Positions 12,781 to 27,700 of a DNA stretch of 64,000 nt are shown here, piece by piece. Below the pieces are notes generated by a model. That model was not told where the DNA came from and made no database searches. It was given only the letters and a program-made list of their open reading frames with translations. The stretch spans positions 10,291,279 to 10,355,278 of the forward strand of contig OZ025273.1 of the NCBI GenBank assembly GCA_964019165.1, written 5' to 3'. Position numbers and translations under genes: made by a program. Source of the stretch: Mastigias papua (taxonomy: Eukaryota; Cnidaria; Scyphozoa; Rhizostomeae; Mastigiidae). The first letter of the stretch is position 1. Every line of letters starts with the position of its first letter.

Positions 12781-15700
12781 CTAAACAAAAACAAAAATAC
12801 AATACAAAACCTGGGATCTGTAGCCTCGTAGCAATGGCATTTCAACTAATGGTGGCTTTATATTGAAGGTGATGGGAAATAATTCACAGGCCAACGTTAC
12901 TCTCCAGTCTGGTGACTGGATTTGCCACTGATAAAAAGCAATCAAATACAAAATGATTTTTCACCAATGCAAATTGTACCGAGAATTCACTTCGACCAAT
13001 TCACCGTGCATTTCCTAATATCATGCCTTACTTCTCAAAGTACAAAACTCTCCCTAGGACAGCGTACCTTTTAGTAAATAAATTTACATCTGGGACTACA
13101 ATCAGTGTGGCTCTGCTAGTTATAAATCGAAACAGTGCATCTGTATTTGGGATAGTGTGGATTTGCAAATAGGGCATATCAATATAATGACAGTGTGTCA
13201 CCAAAACAAACAATAATTAACATATGTGGTAATAATATGTATTAAGATTTAGCACTTTTTGTACAATATTAACTTTTATTATTTTTCCTTGTAGAAAACC
13301 TACTAGTTTTTAGTTTCTATTTACTTCCTTCGTGTAATTTCAAGGAAAGACCACATTCACTTTTTACAACAATGCAGACCAGTAAGAATTTCCTAATCCA
13401 GATTTTGTTCCACACAGTCAAACCATAGCAAGAATCAATGTATTGAACACGTATAGACACTATGTGGAATACATGGAAGTAGCACTGAAATTGGTCTCTA
13501 TTCACCTAGGTGACGTCTGCCGTGTCATCTAACAAGAATAAAACTTTATTGCAGATGAATGAGTTTACTCCGTTCTGTAAACAAAATGTAACACTATACA
13601 AGGTCTCCAAAATTTTGTACAAAAGTCGTCGCTACTGACAGTCACAAAAGTGAGGAAACAATTTAGCCCGGACCTCATGGATGAGAAGAACCACTGACTG
13701 CAATCATGAAGAACCTTATTATAACCATAGATACGTATGCTATAGTGGATGATCACTCACCGATAACAACAACAGCAAATGAGTAGGAAAAGAAGTACTA
13801 GTAATAAAACTGCTGATACGGCAATAAGAGCTATCCAGAATGGAAATGTATGTCGTTCATCGGGTGTTGTAACAGGCAGATGCTTCACAACAGCTGGGTC
13901 TAAAATGCAAAGAATCAGTGAAAGATACAAAGTGCAATCTAAAGTATGCCAAGAAAGGGTTTTCATATTCCGCTCTTAGACTACGGAATGAAATCCCTTT
14001 AACTATTAAGAAACTTCCCAACCGTGACCCACTTCAAAATAATTGGAAATGCATTTGATGAGCTGAAAACTAATCGAAACAAGTTCCCTTGGAAGATCAG
14101 CATTCGTATTTACATTAATTCATATTTATTAACACGCACTTAAACTAGTCTCCAGTAAATTACTGTATCATTTGAAAATGTCTTTTAAATAGCCGAAAAG
14201 TTTTCCGTACAAAAATAAGTTGAAATGTAATGAAAAGGAATAAGGAAGTGCCAATGATGTATGAAATACAAATAGTCAATACTAAAACCATAGTACCGAT
14301 CTGGTAACAGTGCAAGGGCCTGACACAAATCACACAATCCAGGAGTCACACACAATGCTTATGGCCAGAAAAGGGCAAGAACCATCCCCAAAATAGCCAC
14401 TGTTCGTCCTGAATTAATATACTAATTCCTCTTACTATAAACCACACTGTTCACTACACTGCTCAAGGGCCCAATACTTAAAGTAATGCTATGCTTTGTG
14501 AAAATCGGCCGTAACCAGCAACATTCGCTTTTCTGTCATGCTAACAACTGAACAAAGTAATATTATTCCACTGGACATTCGACGGTATTAGGTGTTCAAA
14601 TTATCTCTTCAAGAGATCAAAACTCAAAACTCAAGGGGCATATATTGACATCTCTAGCAGCAGATATCCTTACCCTTACCTGTTCTGTAAGGTTTTGTGA
14701 ACCCTGTTTTCAAGAAGGCCATAGAGCCCTTGTGTTTGATTTCCAATTGAAATCTAAAAGAACAGAACAGTTGCTACATACATATTTCATGAAAATGAAG
14801 CTTAGCAGTTAATGGTCAAAGTTCAATTCAAAATTTCATGAAAGTATACACAAGAATACAAAAGCTGCAGGAAGATACTGCAAAGATGAAATTGATGTTT
14901 ATTATGCTAATTGCCTCATACGCTAGTTTTCACATTTCTACCGAAATTCCTTTAAGCTACAGAATTTCTAGCCGCCTAAGGAATTATCTAAGGAATGTCT
15001 GTATCTAAGAGGGGATTTAATCGTCATTATTCAGCGGACCTCCTATCTCAAACAAGAACACAAGTCGTGAATTACAATGACAAAAGAAGCCAGGCAACAA
15101 ATGATGTTATGAGATCTGAGCAAAGTTCTCTCATCACTATCTCAATAGCCTCAGTATCAGTAGTGTTCCATATGTAGACGTCTCGTTGTGGCGCTACATG
15201 GCAAATGTAATGTTCGAGTTGTTGGCCTAAATCTGTCAGAGGATGGCTTTATTTTGAATTATTCCTTCAAAACTTCGAGTATAAATTTTTTATTCGAGTT
15301 GTAGAATCCTACGTGGGCAATATTCTTTATATTTGCGAAATATGTCTTTAGGCTAACGATCAAATTTGATATGTACTAATAAATTCGACAAGTTTCACAT
15401 CGCAATCCATTCATCTTACTCTCAGAAGGCTCCAAGTGAAGCAGAGAACCGAGGCTTAGAAAATTTAAGTTTCTGAACTATCTAAGGAAGTTTTCGTGTA
15501 AATCTAAGGAATGATAAATAAAGTAAAGTGAGAACACTGTCGCACTCCCCTAACCAACTCCTGGCAACATTTAAAGGGGAAGTTCGGGACAAAATTAAAA
15601 TTTGATATGTTGTAGAGATTGTCGTAAAACCCCATGATCTGAAGTGTTTCTGCTCTTACTTGCGAACTTCCGCTACTATTCCGCTGCTATTCTTAGTTAT

Positions 15701-18700
15701 TTCTCGTCAAAATCCACCCCATGCTAGGCCGCCATTCTCACCTTTTCGCAAGACAGAAGTTGTTGTTACACTGACGTCATCACGTGCAGAAAGACATTGA
15801 ATCACTACCTTTGACTACGTAAGTTGGGAATATTATACCTATTTCTGTGACTTAGAGCGGGCCAGTGGTATTGCAAAGGAATAAACACATCAAAGCAGAA
15901 CAGCAAATATATCTTTTATTATTCTGGAAGCCACCTATGATCCAAAAATGGCTGAATATAGCAAGGGGTCATCAAAAGAATGTTATGTTGAAGTAGCGAA
16001 ACAGAATAGGCAGAAGTGCCTTACAGAGTTCATTTAAATTAGCTTTATATGGAAACTGGGAAAAAACTTGAGCACTAGGATATTGATTTGAGGACCGAGT
16101 CAGGGCATTGGGATATTGATTCGAAGGCCAATGACTGAAACTGAACGAGAAGGAATTGCCAATAGTAACTAGTGTTTATGTGGAAAGAAATGTCAGCTAA
16201 TGCAAATTTACAGAAAAAGTTTGGACTATCAAGATACAAATCAAATTTCTGATTATTCGTTTACAAGTAATAATTCCTATTCGCTAAACATTTTTAACAT
16301 TACATTTTTGAATTTTCTCCAAACATTACCCCATAAGGGGTCATTACTTTTCTTAGACATTTTGTACAAAGCATATATACGATTTTTTTATAGGAAAGTG
16401 ATTTATTATGAGTATTACTCAGTTGTTCAAAAAGTTAAGAAAGGTCAGCACTGGATTATTAGAGACCCAAGAAAGTCTATAAGTTCATATGCATTTGAAA
16501 CTCGATTATCTGCTTATAAAATGCTCTACATTTTACAATGGCTGCCCTTCAACAGTACTTCAACAGCAACAGTACTTCAACTTGACAAAGGTTTACCATT
16601 AGTTAAAGAGTACATGGAAATTTTTTACTTTCCGGCGATGCTATTGTACAACAGATTGGAACTAAAAAATCCTTGCTAAGAAAGTTTTCAAAGTGTTTTA
16701 GTATTGGACTGAAAAAATTTTGTTATATTGTCGCATTACGTGCAAAAACAATTATTCAGAGAAATTAATGACCTTCCTTACGAGTACGTCGACTATTTTA
16801 AAAAGCGGATGCTGCATAGGATCGCAGCTAGAATCTCTTGACAGTCTGAAAGTCACTATTAGAAGCATAGGCGGCTTCCAGAATAATAAAATATATATTT
16901 GCTGTTCTGTTTTGATGTGTTTATGCCTTGGCAGTACCACTGGCCCGCTTTTAGGTCACAGAAATAGGTATAATATTCCCAACTTACGCAGTCAAAGGTA
17001 GTGATTCAATGTCTTTTTGCACGTAAAGACGTTAGTGCAACAACAACTTCTGCTTTGCGAAAAGGTGGGAATGGCGGACTAGCACGAGGTGGATTTTGAC
17101 GAGAAATTACTGGGAATATCAGCGGAAGTACGCAAGTAAGAGCAGGAACACTTCAGGTCATAGGGTTTTACGACATTCTCTACAACAAATCAAATTTTAA
17201 TTTTTTCCCGAACTTCCCCTTTAACGCTAAGAGATACCCACAATATGCAAGGCAACTAAAGGTATCCCACAGAAGAAGCATTGCCGCTAGGGTACAATAT
17301 ATTCATATTACATCACCTGTACTGAGTACCAGGTTGAAGTGGTCCATTGCAAATCTGATCTGCTTTCCACAATTCTCCACATTCTTCCTCGCTGCCATAT
17401 TTGAATCGCACAGTCTTTATGCTCCTGGGTGATAAATCACGTGGAGCTCGTCCATTTTTATTAAAATCGACAAGTTTCTCGGTCGCAATATACCGCCTTA
17501 GGTGATTTTGTCCTCGAGATCGTTTATAGTAAACATCGTACCAAGTAACTGGAGGTAATTGTGTGTATTGATTATCTAAAGAGAATTAACACAAAGTTCA
17601 GAGCTATTAAATAAATAGGTATATAGAAAACAAACTCTACGCCAATCTCTAATCAAGCGACCCACTGCGGCCTAGCAAAAAAGATTGCATTATGGAAATT
17701 ACCGCTACTGGCTGTTGGCCGTACTAGTGATCAGTAATATGGTACCATATCTACTTGGTATTCCAGTAATAATAACATAAAAATTGTCTTAATACTGGCA
17801 ATATTTTGTAAAATAGCATTCCCATAATGTAAATGAGGTGAATGAACGAATTATAGCGGCTTTGTAAGAACGTTTTCTCCATCATATCATTATATGAATA
17901 TCAATCAAAATAAGGTTGAAATTATTCGAAGTTACCAAAGCTTACCCTATCTTAAGTTGATAGCTGGCTCTGGTATATCGCAATGATGCGCTACGCAGGT
18001 AAACTACTAAATGGTACTCACAATATCGATGCTGGAAATGAACCTCTTGCGCTATGAATCTGATTCTTTCATAATCACCAATAACATATTGATCAACAGT
18101 GAACTCTAGTTCAGCGTATGTGTAATTAGATTGAAGTAAGTTACTCTTGAGGCCTCCACTAAAAGTGTCTTTTGAAATGTGTATCGTAACAGTGCCATAA
18201 TCGCACAGATTCGGTACACCCTTGTCGCATGCTCTAACTGATAATACATATTTGTCTCGATCACCAATCTGCTTCACCCTCAGGTCACCAGATGTTGAGT
18301 CCAGTGAAAACTCCGGTATTGTTGCATTGGTATTCATACTGTAATGAACTTGACCATTATGCTTGGAATCTCTGTCGACAGCACTAATTTTTGTAACAAA
18401 CCGACCTGGCTTCAAGGTACCTGTCACAAATGTCACATGACTCTTGTCAAAAAGAACGGGTCGATTATCATTAATATCAATGACGTTAACATGTATCCTT
18501 GTGTAGGACCTGAGTCTCTCATCATTACGAAGAACTGCTATTAAATACAAATCGTAATCTGTTTTCTCTTCATAATCAAGCTGCTTTTGCAAATACAGCC
18601 CACCTTGTATCGGGTTGGTCATAAAAATTTCATTGTCACTCGTAGATAGAATGTACCTTACATTCGTAGCATTCACAGTAGAGGCCTTAACGCTTGTCAA

Positions 18701-21700
18701 TTGCTGTCCAACTTTAGTATCCTCTTTAACAAGAACACTATAGAAGCTTTTTCTAAATTCTGGTGCTTTTTCTCCTTCAAATGACTGCTTTATTGAATCA
18801 TTGCCTACAATTTTTATTTCCAGCAAAGCTTTTCCTACCCTATTTCCTTTATCAGTTGCCTTAACCACAGATATCAAAGAAATGGGGTAAATTCCCTTAA
18901 GACTTCCAGAAACTCGCACTATTCCATCCGTTTCTCCAATAGACAATGGAAGCATACCATTAATGCTGCCAAAAGAATACCGAATACCACCGAATGTCCC
19001 AGCATCGGCATCAGTTGCCACAACTCTTAAAATCATAGATCCATTTTCCGCATTCTCGCTAACGGCTGCTTGGTAAATGTCCTGCATAAATTCTGGGGAG
19101 TTATCGTTAAAATCTGTGACGTCAATATCAACTCTTGCAGCAGTGCACTCTGAAATCCCATCGACGTCGCAAGCAAATACAGTCAATGAGTAGTTACGTT
19201 GGGCTTCGTAATCCAGAAGGTGACTAGTTCGAACTTCGCCACTATTCTCCGATACAGTAAAATTATACCGAAGCTCAGGCTCTACAAATATATATCGCAA
19301 TAAGGAATACGAATTGTCAGGATTATAAGCCTTAACTGTCGTAAGCAAAGTACCAATTGGTACGTCTTCACGAACTGTGACTTGATAAACATCGGTGACA
19401 AATCGCAAACCAGAGTAAAATGACGGCACACCGGCCGTTTTAATGACACGAAAGACAATCGTAGCCTCATTCGAACTTTTCAAGCCATGCCCATCATAAG
19501 CGACCGCATAAACGGTAAAAACTTGTCCGCTGTATTTGCCTAGTTTCTTAGTAATTCTAATGTTGCCAGATTCTTCAACGGAAAAAGGAACCATCTCATC
19601 AGGTTGTCTTAGCTTGTATGTAATGTGTCTGTTCTTTGCTTCTACATCCAAATCATACGCGAAAATCTTTGCAACGTTAGCTCCCAGTTCAGTAATATCT
19701 GTGACACTGATATTGTAAAATGACGGCTTGAAATATGGGCTATTATCATTAATATCAATTACGTTGACGACAACTTCGCAAAAAGTGCTAAATGGTTCAT
19801 TTGTAGCAATAACGAACAAAGTTAAAGATCTCCTCTGTGTGATATCTAACGCATTTTTCAATGTTAAAATGCCGCTCTGCTTCCCGATATGAAATAGCTT
19901 TGAGTTAATATTTTCATGCAAGGAATACTCGATCTTTGCATTAACCCCTGTATCTTTGTCATATGCCTTTAGTGTAAGAAGAGCTGTTCCAATATTGGTG
20001 TTTTCAAGAACATTAATGCTGTAAGACTTCTTGTCAAACTGAGGAGCATTATCATTCCTGTCTACTATCTTAACGTTGATTTCCTTTGAGTAATTCGCAA
20101 TTCCTGAAAATTCTATATTTGTCGCAACTATGATAAATTCATAATGATTACGAGCCTCGTAATCGAACGGCATCCTCGATTTCAATCTAGCCATTGCCCT
20201 TGTCTTGTCCGGAGATAGGTAGAAAATTCTCGCCATATTTTCTGAAAAAAGCAGCAAATTGCAGTGACAATCCATAATTCAATGCATGGATAAACTTTAG
20301 CGTTAAGGGTGAATTATGTCCCATAGAAAACTTCTCAAGGCAAAAACTTGTGAAAAAGGGAGAATATGCAGCTAAACTAACTACGCTAAGAAACACAAGA
20401 ATTGAGACAAAAAAAATATAAACTTAATTATGCACTCTTGGGTCCCAAATAACGGTCACAATTCTGAATATTTAGTGTTAAGATATTTTCTTACCTATGC
20501 TACTTTTCCAAACCTCCTCACCGTAAAAATGTAAGAACCCTCCAACAACACAATTGATTTTAATGCCTCAATTTTATTAAATACTATAGAGTACGCCATA
20601 TGGCAAAAGCTATTGATCAAAGTATACACTTATGTGCACAAAGAACAGCAAGATTAAGTGGAATATATGGAAATATGACATGGGCCTGCTTATAACCGGT
20701 AAAGTCACCCCACTTTCCAGCCTGTAAACTGATAGGAAATCAGCATGTGTTTACACGTAAAAGTTTATTCCACCTTCTAGCTGCCATCCATCTGCCAGCA
20801 CTGTAATACCTTCTCATTGAAACGACAGAGAGGTTGTGCCTGCGCACAAGAAACCATTTAATCCGGCTCCCCAGCTTTCATCTCACCTTCAGCAATGAGG
20901 ACAATTCACCTCACTCAAGTGAGATCTCGCTGTCTTTTAGGTGAGATGCATCAAACCGAGATGAATCAAATTGCATACAAATGAAAGATGAAAGATGTGA
21001 CCAGAGAGACGAGATCTGACCCCTCAGCTTTCAGGTTGCAAGGCAGGATGATTTTCCTAATAGAAATTGGCCCATAGTCTTAAAGAACCACCTGAACTTA
21101 TGAATTCGATTTTCAATCTGCATAGATATAAATCTACGATTATTCACAATAACTATAGAACTGAGAAGACGCCATAAATAAAAAAGTTATTTACATGGGA
21201 AAATAAACAAACAAGTCGTCTTCACATGATATAGTTTATCCTTGCATTTCCTTTTCAAGCATTTGAGTATCGATTGGTTAAATAAAGTAGAGTTCATAAC
21301 CCTGTATCCAGAGTCAGAAAGACGTTAGAACAAAGCCAATAAAACAAAAGTAACTCGTAGCTTCTATCAACTGACAAATACTGTTTGGTATCAAGCAAAT
21401 AACAACCTTAGAATCACGATCTATCTTAAATGACAAGTAGTCTGACCTGGTACTATTGTAAGATGAACTAAAGCGTCTTCTGTGTTATGTGGGGTTGCTG
21501 CCTGGACGTAAACTTCTGTCAACGTCTGATGCGGTGGAGAGTCCTCTGGTATGAATAGTGTTTGATTAACGAGCGAAATACGAGGAGTTGGATCTGCAAA
21601 AAGGAAATGCTTACATTGAAAAGATAGACAATTACAAGAACTGCTCTAAAATAGTCCCGCCCAGTATAATACATATACTTGGAAATAGAAATATCAACTG

Positions 21701-24700
21701 CCCTGAAAGCATTATGCCTGAATACACGTTTCTTATCAGAAACATATCTACAATAAACCTAGTACCAGACACCCTAAAATTTAAGAAACCATTAGAATTA
21801 CAAGGCAAGAGCCAATAACCTTTACAGCTTTCTGTACCATCTTTCACTGTTTCGGAAACCCCTTTTCTCCTCTAAAAATTTAACAAGTTTCCATTACAGC
21901 ATGTTTTATGTGCTACGCTTTACGGGCACTACAAAAGACAATGTCTTCCATTTTGCATTCATTATGTCTGTAAATGATTTAACTTGTAATACTGGGCCTT
22001 GAGCAAGCTGTCTTATAGAAAAAAACATGCAATACATATATATGAGAGATATATGCATGAACTGCCCTCAAAAGTAATATCTCTCAATCTTTCCGTCAAT
22101 AATATTTCAACAAACTGCATCGACAGATTGTACAAAGCAAAATGCACTTGAAACAACGATGAAATGCTGTTGCTTACCGTAAACGATGACTTCGATTTTA
22201 CGAGTAAGAACTGAAAAGTCGCCAGTTTGTATTCTGCATACATATTGACCAGAATCATCAAAGGATGCCGATTTCATAACAAACGTTCCTTCAGCTGAAC
22301 TGAGTATGGAATGGACAACCTGCCAATGATAAGGAAGGAGAAACTTCAAAAGGAAGCAAATAAGTCAACAAGGGCATATGCCAACACTGTCAGTACCGTG
22401 CCAATGGCCGAATGGGGCTTCTTCTCGGTCTATTAAAAATGTTCAATTTTTATAGACTTGCACAAAGTAACTTAAAAATGATGTAAATATGCGTATACGA
22501 TATTTTGATTAAAGTATTGCCAGGAACATTAAAGTATTGATTAAAGTATTGCCGTTTATCTTTCGTGGATTCTGCATATGGGGTGTGGGACATCATATTC
22601 AATAATCAAGATTCTATTATTTTTGTAATTTTGATAATAAACGCACATGGTAATAACTCAGTCTGTCAGTGGATGGGACACAAGAGGAAAGATCTATTTG
22701 GTTAATTTGATTCAAGGCTCCGTTTCTGGATACAGGCAAAACTGTGCTGAATGGGCCCACATGTGGGTTCAGCTCAACAGTTTCTGTGGCTCGTTTTCGT
22801 ATCATTTGCATTAACACCAGGGAATATTGGATCTATTGAAGTGGCAAAATGTGTGTCGATTAGGTAACTATACAGCTACTCCCCCTTCCCCCCAGCGAGG
22901 ACTGCTTCACAACGTCCCCGCTTGCAGTCAACGAAACGGAAAAATACATTCCGAATTGAACTCCCTCCCAGCGAACATCGTCACACCAATTGAATCAGTT
23001 TAAGTATGAGATCGTCGTACACATGAGATTTGAATATTGGCAAAGTCATGATCAGAACAAAAAGTTTACTCACAGCCAGCAACGAAAGTCACCCCGATAA
23101 CAATCACAAAAGAATAGCAGTAACCATGGTTTCTTTAAAAAGAAGGACCAGTTTAAAGGAACCCGCAGAGCGAAAAGTCAGGTTGAGTGTAATCAATAAT
23201 TTTCTGATCAAGGGTTACATCACATTTGTAAAAAATCATCTTACCTTGTTGTTTCTAAGCCAGTAGAAGTCCACAACCTTTGAATTGATAGTAGTGCAAT
23301 TTAAGACAACATCGGTACCGATTCTTTTCGTTATTTCCATTTCATACAAAGGTTTCAACTGAAGAGGGTTTGCCTCACATCTTTGAAATGACATATCGTG
23401 ATCTTTTATACAAAAGAGAAAATACAAATCATGCTAGATAAATCCATACACAAAAATCCTCCAATGCTTAGATACACTAAGCTTTTATGAGCATAATTAG
23501 GGTAAAATTGGAGAGAACCAAAGCATACTGCTACACTATAGTGTAATAAAAACAAAAGTTTCAAAACTGCCAAAAATTGATGTTTCATCCAAATTCTAAA
23601 TCAACTAGGTTGTTGAGTTACAAGAAAAAGCAATTGTTGCAACAAAAGAAAACAATGACAATAATTTAACAAGATCTATCCTGGACTAGAATTTGAGCTG
23701 ACTGTCGACAAGAAGCATATAAGAATGTACTCTGCCCTAATAGAAATAAGCATAATTACAAGGTAAAATGTCAAAAACAGCTAAGCATAACTACGGTAAA
23801 GCTGAAGAAGAGCCATACTTTAAAAAAATAAATGTAAAGGGAATATGCATTAAGAGAAATAATTGCTAGGAACACATAATCAATATATGAAATATGACTA
23901 GATCATGAATTTACCTAACAAAACAACTGAAAATGTTGAACCATCAATAACAGTGAGTGGTGTTAGTAGACTCGCAGCGATCTTCAGCTCAAGAACATCC
24001 CATTTTTCGACACTGGGCAAGGCAACCAAAGAAACTGTAGAAATAGAGCTATTTGAAAGAGAGTGCTCAACCATCGCAATAGGATTGTATTGACCATTTT
24101 TGTACAAACCAATCTTTAGTGTGCTAAGAAATGAGAAAAAAACAATATTGATGTGGTGATTGTTTTCAAATATTCCATGATTGTGCTTATAACTAGACAA
24201 GTAAATAAGAAACGGAGGAAAATGAAAAGTCACACGAAATTTATTGCTATAAATATAGCTTATGTCGAGTTTGCAAAAATATTCCCCAACATGTTCTAAT
24301 GCTTAAGTGTTCAACTTGTGTAAGAGGGTGCACAGTCAGTTGAAAGAGGCCACCAGAAATCACTTCTCAGGATATAATCATCATTTGCTTGAAAGCCAAG
24401 AGACATACACGCAAGGGAACATTGTGTGACTTCTGACTTGAAAAGTAACTGCTGAAATGAAAGTTTGTAACTAAAAGCTCAAGAGTCCAAATCACAAAGA
24501 TATCATTCCTTGGCCACGTAGAAAGTACAGGTTTGAAATATGTTTGCAAGAAAGTGAGAAAACGGTGGCTATGCAAACAGGGGATCACTTGCACACATGG
24601 GTTCTTCTAATTAGCAACAACACCTGCAAAACGCAGTTGGAACAAGGGCAAATTATGTAAATACGACTCCAGTCACTTTTCCGTCACAGCAAGTAAAATA

Positions 24701-27700
24701 TAAAGCCCTTTTCCCTTAGACAATGCTGAGTCGATAGCTTACACCCATAGAATTGTACACAGATATCACTTCTACCTCTATGGATTTGACATATTTGATA
24801 TATTTAAGAAGGGTAACCCTTCAGCAAATGCTGTTTTTTTTAAGGGTTTTTTTTAAGGGGTACTACATCTGGTATATGGCGCAAATCATAAGAATTGTAG
24901 CAAGAATTTTGGCAGATATTGTAGCTTATTCATGGTATCAGTTGACTACCTCACAGTAACACCACTGATGCTCGCTTTTCAATGATACGTGTAATAAAAT
25001 TCAAAGTAGTTATCTATCTAAGCAAGTTCACTTGGATCATCATGCTGGCGTTCTATGCTCTGAAGAGCGTCAGTAGAAAAATCTTATAACTGAAAAATCC
25101 TTCAGGAATTTTAAGTCACGCTTACATTTTCAAGAAATATCTATCCCTTTCTGTATCATAAAGAGAGAATACGATAAATTTTATTGAAGAGCTTGCATAG
25201 ACAGTAAAATAGTAGCAGACTAATACAGGTACATTAAAAATGTGCCCTCCTAACAACGCAATAATTAGCTTCGGTTTATTGGGGAAGAGATAGTACTCTC
25301 AACTATTGTAAAGTTCACTACCTTTTGTCGTAAGTACTCAAAACATGCACTCAATAGTTTAGTACTAAATAAGTCAGAAAAATTCTATCATCAGTTCAAG
25401 ATAGCATAAAGCGATTTCAATAGTGTTCGAGACTCTTTTCTCCGAAGCACAGCTGCTGCAGTCGGCTATGTTTGAAATAGGATGATATGAATTGAAGGCT
25501 TCCCTTAAAACAGCTGAAGTACCGTAAGTTGAAAATATAACGTCGCCAAGATTTATTAACTAAGAGAGAATAAACGGCTGCTAAAGTCCTTCTCTCATTT
25601 AAATAGCTTTGCTAAATGCCATAAATGAACCAAAAACCAACCGTAATAAGTGTAGCTTCATTTGGCAAGGTGAAATTATGCATAAGATGATCGGAATATC
25701 CATGGAAATCAGTGAATCTTATAATAAATGCTCTAATTTGAATCAAAAGGACCTCAGCTTGCCAAAATCTAATTATCGGGAATGGACGAAAATTTTGCAA
25801 CTTATACAGCTAAGTATCACAACACAAGAAATTTGTTAAGCCTCTTATTATCAAGCGAACAACTGCCTATCAAGAATGAGATCTGTTTATCACATGAAGA
25901 TGATATCATATCAATTGGTGATCAGTTAAATTGCACTAGAGGATAAAACAGCTTATACTAAACTGGGATAGGTCTACTGATAAATATTGCTACATACAGA
26001 ACGAAACTACCGGGAAGTACAGGGTGTGCAAGCACCCATAAATGATAAAAATTGGGATTTTGCCGAGCAAATCTGTGGCTGCTCGAATACTGACTGGTGG
26101 GGAAAATTATAATAACTTCATTTATGCAGCTCTTTTACTGCTACATTTCGAACCATCCTTTCTATGGAATATCACGCCACCAGAGTCTCGTTCAAGGATT
26201 GACTACGAATCTGAAAGTCTAATAATATAATGTTCTGCCAGATAGGCTAGAAGATCGTGCTTGCTCATACCACCAAAAATGGGAAATAACTCTATAACTA
26301 AAGAAAACGTCAGTTGCAAAGTGCGATTGAATCGTCGAGGTAGCTTAACTTGGTATAGTGGTTGAGAATCACTGTTTTGAACACACAGAGCTTGCAAGAT
26401 CGAAAGCAGGCGGAGATCGCTGGAAATTAAGCCTAGTTCTCAAGAGGCATAAACACAAACATTAGTACAATCACAAACACTTCCCTATTCAGTGAAAACA
26501 ATGCCGACATAAAGGTAAGCATAAGCAAAGGCAAACGAGCATTTTCGTTTTTCTTGCGCTTGAGTTTGTGCTTGTGCTTGTGTAAAGTGACAACATGGAC
26601 GACATACACGTAGGCATTAGCTTTAAAGCATTTTTCAATCACATCACGAACAGCTGCCTCGACATTCCTACTGACCTTGACAAGAGGTACTTTGAAGTCC
26701 GCGAGTTACTATCCAACAAATAAGGATCAGAGAGCAGTATGCTTATATGCATTTTCATGCCAATCTTTGTAACAGATTATATAAATATTAATATTAGGGG
26801 CCTCAAAGATCGAAGTAAACGGCAACTAGCATGGGGGTGGTGCAAAATATGTTGATTTATTTCAGGCAAGCTACCGTAGTCTTTTACGATAGTTCTGGAT
26901 GAGATTTAGTGTGTTTAGGGGCGTGATGAAGGTACGAGTGTATGCAGATATTGTGTGATATGTTGATTCTAACAGTGATCGGGCTTGTGTAGAGTAGGCC
27001 CTATATTATACAGTCCCATACTTTGATGTGCAGCAAAAAAACTTAGTAAAGAAACTTCATGAAAACAGCTTGAGTAAACCTGCTATGCTCTGCAAAGTCT
27101 GGCTCATGTGCCAAAATCAGCCAATGTGTTACTCAACGGACATTGATTTCTTCATAATAGACTTGCATTTATAAAGAGATTCATAGGATGTTGTTGTTAT
27201 TACTCTTTTCTCTTATTTCACTATTTGTCTTTGTTTCTGAACAAAGGTGCAACTCCTCATCATCCATTTTGGATTATCTTACTTTTCAGTCTCTCAGTCT
27301 CTTTAAGTTCAGCATTCATGCGTACATTCTTATGCCTACGCCTGTACTATTTTTATGGGGATATGATTGTTCCTGTACTTACACATGTGCATATGGTTAT
27401 GCGTAGTGAAAAGCAAGCTTTACAGGTAAAACTATATGATTTCGAGAACGTTTCAGTTATGATCAGCATTAGCTGTATGTGAATTCAAAGTATTAGGTCT
27501 TCTTGTGTAACATGCAGGTTGAAGTCGTGTACAGTGCATGTTGTGCTATGTGTCGTATGTGATTGTGAATTGTGTTTCCTATCTCCAAGTTAGTGCTAAC
27601 GTAGAGTCTCCTTAAAATGTCGTCCTATGTATAGTTGCGAAAATTGTTAAGTGATTTTTGTATGTTTTGTGTCACCGTAAGGTTTATTTCGAATGAAGCC

